A stretch of DNA of 64,000 nucleotides. It comes from an uncultured Bacteroidales bacterium. Lineage in GTDB: Bacteria > Bacteroidota > Bacteroidia > Bacteroidales > UBA932. Shown piece after piece: positions 41,671 through 48,585 of this stretch (positions are counted from its first letter, which is position 1; the number at the start of each line of letters is the position of its first letter). The translations under genes were made by a program, and so were the position numbers. The stretch is from assembly GCA_947303465.1 (NCBI GenBank), contig CAMYYI010000003.1, positions 1 through 64,000 on the forward strand, read 5' to 3'. The notes beneath the pieces were generated by a model, which was not told where the DNA came from, did not search any database, and saw nothing but the letters and a program-made list of their open reading frames with translations.

Positions 41671-42465
41671 TTATTGTTCATATTGGTATTCGATACTGTT
41701 ACCTATTTTGCATGAGCACACATTGTCCACGATCCCTCCCCTGCATACGAAAGCCACGATCCGCCATCCGTCGGCCGCGTCCACCTCGCAGGACCACTCT
41801 ATCGTGTCGCCGGCTGTTTTCTCCGACTCCTCCGAATCCAGCCACGAACGCAGGACATTGTTATGTACATGATCCGTCGACCCGCCGACCTGAGAAGCTA
41901 CGATTCCATCCTCCAGCAGTACGCAATGCAGGCTGAATGAGCCGTCACGCACCGCTTTCGCCTCAATCCGGACCGTCGCCTTCCCGTCTGCCAAAGTCGA
42001 TGAAACCTTGATCCCTGCAGCCAGAGGGCGCTCTGCGAGCAACCTGTCACACTGGGCAAGCAACAATTCCGGGGATGCGGTTGTCACCAGTGATGCAGCA
42101 TCCAGATCCGTTACCGCAGAAGGATAGGCAGTAACGCCGAACCGTGCCGTCAAGTCCTTGCTGACAGGCATCAGGGCCATCTTGTCCGCCACCAGGCAGT
42201 GAACGCTCACACATACCAGCCTGTCCGGCCGCTGTTCCTGGACGTCCCGTATGGCCGTCTCCATCTTGGGGCAGTTTACGCACCATGTGCCAGTAAAATC
42301 CAGAATCAGGCTGCGTCGGTAGAAATCTCCCTGCTCTGCAGGCGGATTGTCCACCGGCTGGTCAGGATCGGTATTGACCGTGGGCTCCGGATCCGGGTCG
42401 TCTTTCTGGCCCACGCAGGAAAGCGCGAGCAACAGGGCCGAAATGATCAGTATCCACTTTTTCAT
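41671..42465 (-). CDS. Thioredoxin-fold lipoprotein (Omp28-like, short form)
   Basis: A 264-residue lipoprotein (signal ending LALSC). After an Asp/Pro-rich linker (about 22-45) comes a thioredoxin-like domain with LILDFTGTWCVNCPKMETAI (CxxC near 63-66) and FGVTAYPSAVTDLDAAS (cis-Pro). The C-terminal part (SFSLHCVLLEDGIVASQVGGS, HVHNNVLRSWL) parallels the last domain of the two larger Omp28 proteins nearby but has no fimbrillin or BACON module. It lies between the DUF6029-like barrel (3-nt gap) and small peptide B (1-nt gap). Confidence 0.82.
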   Translation of the reverse strand: MKKWILIISALLLALSCVGQKDDPDPEPTVNTDPDQPVDNPPAEQGDFYRRSLILDFTGTWCVNCPKMETAIRDVQEQRPDRLVCVSVHCLVADKMALMPVSKDLTARFGVTAYPSAVTDLDAASLVTTASPELLLAQCDRLLAERPLAAGIKVSSTLADGKATVRIEAKAVRDGSFSLHCVLLEDGIVASQVGGSTDHVHNNVLRSWLDSEESEKTAGDTIEWSCEVDAADGWRIVAFVCRGGIVDNVCSCKIGNSIEYQYEQ

Positions 42466-42468
42466 AAC

Positions 42469-44046
42469 TCAGAATGACCATTGTACACGCAGTCCCGCAC
42501 CGCTCCACGCCGGCTGCCAGCGGCAAACTCCGCCGGAGCAGACCATCCCTTCCCTGTTGCGGCCGGCCATAAGGCTGATGCTGAATGATGAAAGGGAATA
42601 GCTTGCGCTGACGTTATAATAGTGAACCCCGGTGCTGCCATGATTGTACATATCGCTTACCGAAAAGCTCCAGTGCGGAGCCACGGACAGCTCTAGCAAG
42701 GCCGCCATCCAGTCTTTAGTCAGCTCCTCCGAATAAAGATATTGCAGCTCTGTCCTCAGAGAGAAATCCGGGGTAAAGCGATACGTCGCATCCAGCACGA
42801 AGACGTTCTGGGCGTTTGTAGCCTTCCGGTTGCCGTGAGTCGGAGAGTTTTCCTGAATGGATACAAACACTATGGTCTTGAAACTTTTCGTCCATCGGCG
42901 CTCAATATCCATATTGATGTCCCGGTATGCCAGATAAGCCACGTCCCTGTCCGGCAGGGCGAAAGGAAGCGCATCTATCCAGCAGCCTCCGACATGCAGC
43001 TTCATCCCGTAGCGGCCGCCAAGTTTTGTCCCTCGGCGGAAGTTGTAGTAGAGGTCTCCCTGAAAGCCCACTTCTCCGTCGGCATAAGTGATATACGGAT
43101 TAAGGCCGGCCAGCATGTAGCTCTGCTGCATACAAAGAGCGGGCAGATAGTTGAGTGTGTTTGCGACGGAAGGGCTTGAGGTGGTGTTGAAGATACGGCT
43201 GGTCATATTTTCCAGCCTGCGTAGTGTCAGCGATCCGGAGAAATTGCCGACCGCATACGACAGCTCCACCAGCTGGGCATTGCCTCCTTTGAGCTTGTAT
43301 TCCTCCCGCGCGCCGGAAAGCTGTTCCGCATAGAAATCGGGAGTTTTGCCGACATATTCAGCCTTGGCTGTGAAACCGCCTGCCGAGTAGGACGCCCGCG
43401 CCGCCCAGTTTACCACGTGGGCCGGAAGGACGAAGCAGCCGGTTTCTGCCAGCAGGTCGATGCCGCTGTCATTGCTGATTCCGACTCTGTCCACAACGCC
43501 GCCGCCTGCACTGAACGCACCGAGATTCAAGGAGACGTCTCCCGCCGCCACAGCAGACGCAACGGAAGGCCAGACCCCATACTTCGGCAACCCTCCGAAT
43601 AGCTTGATTGCCAGGCGCTTGTCTCTCGTGTGCAAGTTCATCCGCGCACCGGTTATGGCATTGTTGATACCCATATCCCTGTCCTCCCATGTACGCAGCA
43701 GCAGGCCGCTTCCGAGTTGTTCATGGAAACTCCCGAGAGTCAGGTCGATTATATCCCACTTCCAGCCGATGTACAGCATGGACAAGCCCGCCCCTTTAAG
43801 TTCCGACGGGTATCCGGCAAGCGCCAAAGGATACCATTCCGCCTGCAAGCCGGCAGAAAGGGAGTCCCTCTGCCAATCCAACTTTAAATAGTTGTTTGAA
43901 CCCCATTTGTTGATACGGCCGCCGACCGCAGGGTCGTCTAAATAGTAAACGCTGTTGCTCTCCAGGCCACCGCTCACCTTTCCCCAATCCCCATCCGGGT
44001 CGGGAGAGTGGAGCATCAGGGTCATGATAGAAAGCAAAAGCATCAT
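42469..44046 (-). CDS. DUF6029-like outer-membrane beta-barrel protein
   Basis: A 525-residue protein with a short N-terminal hydrophobic stretch (MMLLLSIMTLMLH) and then many alternating strands: LESNSVYYLDDPAVGG, YLKLDWQRDSLSAGLQAEWYP (two parts), LSFHEQLGSG-like GSFHEQLGSGLLLRTWEDRDM, and a last strand ending GLRVQWSF with a terminal Phe. The segment GSGLLLRTWEDRDMGINNAI is the part I associate with DUF6029. Such barrels are often encoded beside TlpA and Omp28 genes in Bacteroidales. Role unknown. It overlaps the TlpA stop by ATGA. Confidence 0.75.
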   Translation of the reverse strand: MMLLLSIMTLMLHSPDPDGDWGKVSGGLESNSVYYLDDPAVGGRINKWGSNNYLKLDWQRDSLSAGLQAEWYPLALAGYPSELKGAGLSMLYIGWKWDIIDLTLGSFHEQLGSGLLLRTWEDRDMGINNAITGARMNLHTRDKRLAIKLFGGLPKYGVWPSVASAVAAGDVSLNLGAFSAGGGVVDRVGISNDSGIDLLAETGCFVLPAHVVNWAARASYSAGGFTAKAEYVGKTPDFYAEQLSGAREEYKLKGGNAQLVELSYAVGNFSGSLTLRRLENMTSRIFNTTSSPSVANTLNYLPALCMQQSYMLAGLNPYITYADGEVGFQGDLYYNFRRGTKLGGRYGMKLHVGGCWIDALPFALPDRDVAYLAYRDINMDIERRWTKSFKTIVFVSIQENSPTHGNRKATNAQNVFVLDATYRFTPDFSLRTELQYLYSEELTKDWMAALLELSVAPHWSFSVSDMYNHGSTGVHYYNVSASYSLSSFSISLMAGRNREGMVCSGGVCRWQPAWSGAGLRVQWSF

Positions 44047-44537
44047 TTGGATGCGCTGTTTTTCAGGTGACGGAGCAATTCCGCCTCATCGCCGGGACGA
44101 TAGCCGATATGGGTATATACCTGCTTGCCCTTTGCGTCATACACAAACACCTGAGGTACTGCGCTCACGTTCAGGGCGCGCCTGAGGTCGCCGTTCACGT
44201 CGAACAGCGGGGTGATGCCCTCCCAGCCACTGCCTTTGGCCATGGCTATCGCACGCTGAAGGGAACGGCTGTCGTCTATGGACACGGCATATATACGCAG
44301 AGGGAACTTTTCATTCCAGTCTATGGACTCATCGGTCAGCGCCTCAAGTTCCTTCATACATGGCTTGCAAGTGGTCATCCACATCGTGAGCACGAAGGGA
44401 GTATTTCCATCAATCAAGGAGCGTACGGCCACACTTTTCCCAGCCGAATCCTGCAAAGTCACAGCCGGAACGTCCTGCGCTGCGGCGCCTTGGACCATCG
44501 CAAGCGCGAAGACCGCCAATAGCAACAACCGCCTCAT
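44043..44537 (-). CDS. Secreted TlpA-type thioredoxin
   Basis: A 164-residue protein; the start at 44537 (MRRLLLL) comes 1 nt after the stop of the BspA/Omp28 gene. The signal peptide ends GAAAQ. The thioredoxin domain has TPFVLTMWMTTCKPCMKELEAL (CxxC as CKPC near 57-60, split here by the motif), SIDDSRSLQRAIAMAK, and SAVPQVFVYDAKGKQVY with the cis-Pro. It should be a periplasmic thiol-disulfide enzyme and a likely partner of the Omp28 proteins in the same run. Confidence 0.9.
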   Translation of the reverse strand: MRRLLLLAVFALAMVQGAAAQDVPAVTLQDSAGKSVAVRSLIDGNTPFVLTMWMTTCKPCMKELEALTDESIDWNEKFPLRIYAVSIDDSRSLQRAIAMAKGSGWEGITPLFDVNGDLRRALNVSAVPQVFVYDAKGKQVYTHIGYRPGDEAELLRHLKNSASK

Positions 44538-44538
44538 C

Positions 44539-47500
44539 TTACATGATTTCGAGTGCCGCATTCTGCCCTAGCGGAACAATGCGGCTGTTGTCTATATAAT
44601 ACTCACCGTAACCGGAAGAAGACTGCAGGACCTGCTGGTTACCATACTTCCTTTGTACATACACAAGTATGCTCATGTTTGATGTGTTGTAACCTTCCGG
44701 AATATCCACGTTGTAGGAAAAAGACTTCATGCTGTTCTCCTCTGTGACTAGGAAAGCATCGCCTAAGGCGTTTGTAAGAGCAATGCGGGCAATCCTGTCG
44801 TGAACATAATTGTCTCCTCCGTTGGCCTGATAATGTACAACACCGTCTTCCATCAAGAAGACTGTAATTTTATATGACTTCGCTAACTTCGCATAAACGT
44901 CCACACTCACAGAAAGCGATCTTCCGTTGAGAGTGGAATTCACGGCTGCAGCAGTAACTACCGGATAATTGTTTTCGGTCTCCTGAACATAGTTCGCAAT
45001 AACATCGCTTACCGTATCTGTGTCAGTGGAGTTGTTCACCACCCTTCGGCCATCTACTATCCCGGTAGGATAGCCGGTGATAGAGTATTGGGAGGCCAGA
45101 GCAGCTGTTCCCGAAAACGGCAGTTCGCTGCTTGCAGCGTGCAACATTACGTAATTGTATTTCTCTCCCAACTTTTGCCTCGCCTTGATAAATGACTCAT
45201 TCATGTAAGGGCACCATCCGCACCAAGTCGCGGTAAAGCGCATACCAAGGGAATGATGTACAAAGCTGAGGTTTTCTATCGAGGTGTCGTATGTGCGTTG
45301 GGTTACGGTTACTGGGTGGCAATTACCGTAGTTATCGCAGAAAGAGATTAAGCCATCACGCACTTCACCGTTATTCTGAGACACGGAGAATACATGAGCA
45401 AAATCGTATGAGCCGGAACTCGACACATTGCCCGCAGTAATCCAGCTTGAGTTGTTTGCGATGTCTGCATGGTACTCCATATTGGTATGTACTTTCACCA
45501 TGAAGGTCTGGGCAGAACCGGAAAGGTTAATCTCAAGAGGCGAAACCTCAAAGACTGGACCCTCGTCCGGATCCGCCTGGATCCTGGAGGCATAGTTGCT
45601 CCAGTACTCCGCTGCTCTATAAGCCTCCAAAGAAGCCTGGGGCACATAAATGTGGCAATCGTTAGTGTTGTCAAGCATTTTGTCGGCTCCGGCAGGGGGC
45701 GTCGTCGAGCGGAAGTATATTTTTTCGAGTGATGAGCAACCTCTAAAAGCACTGGCATCTATCCTGTTTACTTCACCGGGAATATCGAGGCATTTGAGGC
45801 CGCTGCAATAATAAAAAGCTATTCCCGATATGGTTTTAAGGCCTTTCGGGAGAACAACATCTTCCAGAGCACAACAATCATCAAACATTTCATAAGGAAG
45901 TGTGGTCAATGATGCAGGAAGTTTAACATACTTTAACTTGCGAGAATACCTGAACGCACTCGTTCCGATTGAATTTACTGAATCAGGGATGACAATGCTT
46001 GTCAGTGTATTTTGATTGGAAAAAGCCTCGCTACCAATAGTCTTCAACCCTTCGGGGAGAGTAATGCTCTCCAAGGAGCTGTGGCTGAAAACGGCAGACT
46101 CAATGGTCTTGATATTTTCCGGCACGGAGAATGACGTAAATCCGTTGAACGCGACAGCAATCAAAGTGGTACCATTTATAAGCATTTTTCCGGTCGCATC
46201 AGCAAACTTTCCGGTAAAATTCTTGATTCCCAAGCAAGCACAGAAAGCTCCCCCGCCAATTGAGGTAACAGACTGAGGTATATCTACTGTTTCAATTAAT
46301 GCGTCGTAGCAGAAAGCATATCTGCCAATACTTTGTAACGACTTAGGAAGCACTATGCTCTCCAACGCTTCGCATCTATATAGAGACATGTACCCAATAG
46401 AAATAAGCGTTTGGGGAAGGTATATGCTCTTTAATGCAGAACAATACTGAAATGCATACCCACCAATAGAGGTACATCCTTCCGGAAGAGTAACTGTCTC
46501 TAAGGTTTTAACCTGATAAAAGGCTTCACTGCCAACTTTAGATAACGGACCGTTGAAGGACATCACCCCCCGGCCGTTTTCATAGGTATTAGAAACCAAA
46601 TTTACTCCAAAATCATTTGTTTTATATAGGGTTACAGCATTGCCATCAGTCGTGGTATACCATATCTCGTTAGGCTCCGGCCCGCTTGATTTCACCTCAA
46701 GAGCGGCCATGCGTGAGCGCTTGTTACGGGTAATCGTAATGGTGCCGTCGGTGGTCTTTTTGAATACGGAGCCGTTGCTGAGGGTAACAGCCAAAGTTAT
46801 GCCCTGAGTGAAGGCAACCGGAGGTAATACAAACCAGAACTCCTTACTTTCGTCTGCAGTTGCACCAAGGGCGACAGGAGAACCACATGACAGCTTCAGC
46901 TCCGTGAGAGCGCCATCCCCAAGCATTTCCATGGCCGGAATCTCCCCGGGACTTACGTCAACAACAGCCTTACCGGCCAACACTTCACCGTTATTACCGG
47001 AAAGAGTCAACGAAGAAACCGAGAGTCCTTCACCATAAAGCCTGAACATCAGGTATCCGCCCAAATTCCGGAAAATCAACATGTTGTCTGATGCACAAGC
47101 CACCATGGCGTTGGCTCCGCGACCGAATGAATTCTGTTCATATTCCTGAACGGACGGAAAGGTCAAGCTAATCCGGCCATTGTTGGAAATACTTGTCGTA
47201 TTCGCATACGGGTATACAGCATACGCATAGGGCAGCTCATTGCCTGTTACAAATGTGTCATCGGGAACCACGGCAAACGCCCCGGAGTTGTCTCCGGTGG
47301 CGCCGGTGAATTTGTACTGCCGATTATATGTGTTTCTATTAAAAATACCTACACGGTCATCCTCATGCCACAGGACTTTCAAATTAGCATCTGCGTACAC
47401 CTTTGAGGCCACCTCTTCCGTATTTTCAACCTGAGCGACAAAGCAGTCGCAAGACCGGAGTGCCGGCTGCTCGGTTTCTTTAACTGAACAGGCCGTAATA

Positions 47501-47556
47501 AGCGCCAATGTGCCAAGCAACAGCGCAAAGTACAATGATTGATTAACAGATTTCAT
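44539..47556 (-). CDS. BspA-type leucine-rich lipoprotein with BACON and Omp28 thioredoxin domains
   Basis: About 1005 residues; the start at 47556 (MKSVNQSLYFALLL) gives a lipoprotein signal ending ITAC and lies 1 nt after the stop of small peptide C. Four parts are visible: a fimbrillin-like N-terminus (about 25-320: VYADANLKVLWHEDDRVGIF, YAYAVYPYANTT); BspA/LRR_5 repeats (about 340-660: TVTLPEGCTSIGGYAFQYC, IVLPKSLQSIGRYAFCYD and more); a BACON-like domain (EVSPLEINLSGSAQTFMVKV); and the Omp28 thioredoxin end (MRFTATWCGWCPYMNESF, GYPTGIVDGRRV, YYIDNSRIVPLG). BspA repeats bind host or bacterial surface ligands in several species. First large gene of the minus-strand run. Confidence 0.85.
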   Translation of the reverse strand: MKSVNQSLYFALLLGTLALITACSVKETEQPALRSCDCFVAQVENTEEVASKVYADANLKVLWHEDDRVGIFNRNTYNRQYKFTGATGDNSGAFAVVPDDTFVTGNELPYAYAVYPYANTTSISNNGRISLTFPSVQEYEQNSFGRGANAMVACASDNMLIFRNLGGYLMFRLYGEGLSVSSLTLSGNNGEVLAGKAVVDVSPGEIPAMEMLGDGALTELKLSCGSPVALGATADESKEFWFVLPPVAFTQGITLAVTLSNGSVFKKTTDGTITITRNKRSRMAALEVKSSGPEPNEIWYTTTDGNAVTLYKTNDFGVNLVSNTYENGRGVMSFNGPLSKVGSEAFYQVKTLETVTLPEGCTSIGGYAFQYCSALKSIYLPQTLISIGYMSLYRCEALESIVLPKSLQSIGRYAFCYDALIETVDIPQSVTSIGGGAFCACLGIKNFTGKFADATGKMLINGTTLIAVAFNGFTSFSVPENIKTIESAVFSHSSLESITLPEGLKTIGSEAFSNQNTLTSIVIPDSVNSIGTSAFRYSRKLKYVKLPASLTTLPYEMFDDCCALEDVVLPKGLKTISGIAFYYCSGLKCLDIPGEVNRIDASAFRGCSSLEKIYFRSTTPPAGADKMLDNTNDCHIYVPQASLEAYRAAEYWSNYASRIQADPDEGPVFEVSPLEINLSGSAQTFMVKVHTNMEYHADIANNSSWITAGNVSSSGSYDFAHVFSVSQNNGEVRDGLISFCDNYGNCHPVTVTQRTYDTSIENLSFVHHSLGMRFTATWCGWCPYMNESFIKARQKLGEKYNYVMLHAASSELPFSGTAALASQYSITGYPTGIVDGRRVVNNSTDTDTVSDVIANYVQETENNYPVVTAAAVNSTLNGRSLSVSVDVYAKLAKSYKITVFLMEDGVVHYQANGGDNYVHDRIARIALTNALGDAFLVTEENSMKSFSYNVDIPEGYNTSNMSILVYVQRKYGNQQVLQSSSGYGEYYIDNSRIVPLGQNAALEIM

Positions 47557-47557
47557 A

Positions 47558-47689
47558 TTACCATGCAATTTCATTTTCATCATCATCGATTGTTTCCGTG
47601 TTGCTTGTAGCAAACAACAACTCCAAATAATTGCAAGAAAGCTCAAGATCGGGCCTGTAATACTTTCTTTTAACAATAGTATTCCTCAT
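47558..47689 (-). CDS. Small peptide C (43 aa) upstream of the BspA/Omp28 gene
   Basis: A 44-codon ORF starting at 47689; its TAA (47558-47560) is separated by one base from the BspA/Omp28 ATG (TAATATG), the same junction as upstream of peptide B. It opens MRNTIVKRKYYRPDLE, has Cys19, LELLFATS at 23-30, and an acidic tail (DDDENE). No signal peptide. A leader of about 60 nt separates it from the TATCTTTG box at 47757-47764. It shares the general pattern of peptides A and B, though Phe replaces the Cys of the LLC core. Confidence 0.6.
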   Translation of the reverse strand: MRNTIVKRKYYRPDLELSCNYLELLFATSNTETIDDDENEIAW

Positions 47690-47756
47690 AGGGCTCTATG
47701 GTGTAATGGTCATAGTAATTTATTGATGCGTATCATCTTCAATCGTTTCTCTTCTC

Positions 47757-47776
47757 CAAAGATAACGTTATCTTTG
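47757..47776. promoter_or_regulatory. 20-bp perfect palindrome carrying two divergent -7 boxes
   Basis: CAAAGATAAC and GTTATCTTTG join without a loop to give a perfect 20-bp palindrome. Each half contains TATCTTTG: on the minus strand it faces small peptide C and the long redox-lipoprotein run, on the plus strand it faces the phosphoesterase (ATG 5 nt downstream). The two -7 elements are only 4 bp apart. Confidence 0.65.
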
Positions 47777-47781
47777 TGAAA

Positions 47782-48585
47782 ATGAAAACTTGTATGAATA
47801 AATCAGTCGCTGTCGCTTTTATGGCGCTCATCCTGGCCTCTTGCGGCCCGAAGGAATTCACATTCATCCAGATGTCCGACCCCCAGGTGGGTTTCCTGGA
47901 TGCGACCGAGGGGTATAGCCAGTCGGATTCGCTCATGAGGCTTGCCGTAGATATCATCAACAACATGGAGCCGGCTGTGGTACTTATTACCGGAGACCTG
48001 GTGAACAACACGGCCGATTCGCTCCAAAAGGCTATCTACAAGCGGAACATCGCCTCCATAAACCCTGAAGTTCCGGTGTATGCCAATCCGGGAAACCACG
48101 ACATCCGCCCCTGGACGCCGGAGAATCACGAGGCCTTCCTGGAGTTCAACGGCTACGACCGCTATTCATTCAAACTTAACGGATGCGCCTTCATAGGCTT
48201 CGACAGCTGCTGTATCAAAGACGGGATAGAGGAGCAGGAAGCGGAGCAGCTGGAATGGCTGAGGCAGGAACTTGCCGCCGCCAAAGGCTCGCGGTTCATT
48301 TTCCTGTTTACCCACTGCCCCGTTTTCCGGGAAAGCATAGACGAAGATGAAGACTACTTCAACTTCTCCAAACCCAAACGGGCCGAATATCTGGATCTTT
48401 TCAAGGAGTACGGCGTCAGCGCCCTCTTTGCCGGACATACACATAAAGATTACCGGGCAAGCTGGAACGGCATCGAACTCATTACCGCAGGGCCGGTAGG
48501 GTCTCCCCTGCACGGCGGTTACTCCGGACTGAATATTATCCAGGTCAGCAAGGACAGCTTCAGCTGCGAATATACTCCGCTTTAA
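47782..48585 (+). CDS. Calcineurin-like metallophosphoesterase lipoprotein
   Basis: A 267-residue protein; ATG at 47782 is chosen over a GTG at 47776 that lies inside the promoter box. The signal has a lipobox (LASC). The metallophosphoesterase motifs are FIQMSDPQVGF (D-x-[HQ], with Gln in place of His), VVLITGDLVNN (GD), YANPGNHD (GNH[DE]), FLFTHCPVF, and LFAGHTHKDY. Such enzymes hydrolyse phosphomonoesters or diesters; the substrate is not known. The stop overlaps the end of the convergent YfhO-like gene. Confidence 0.92.
   Translation: MKTCMNKSVAVAFMALILASCGPKEFTFIQMSDPQVGFLDATEGYSQSDSLMRLAVDIINNMEPAVVLITGDLVNNTADSLQKAIYKRNIASINPEVPVYANPGNHDIRPWTPENHEAFLEFNGYDRYSFKLNGCAFIGFDSCCIKDGIEEQEAEQLEWLRQELAAAKGSRFIFLFTHCPVFRESIDEDEDYFNFSKPKRAEYLDLFKEYGVSALFAGHTHKDYRASWNGIELITAGPVGSPLHGGYSGLNIIQVSKDSFSCEYTPL

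Noticed and set aside
47558..47676. N-terminal extension of the BspA/Omp28 protein to 47676
   Set aside because: The extension lacks a function, whereas MKSVNQSL at 47556 starts a perfect lipoprotein signal; the same DNA in another frame codes small peptide C.
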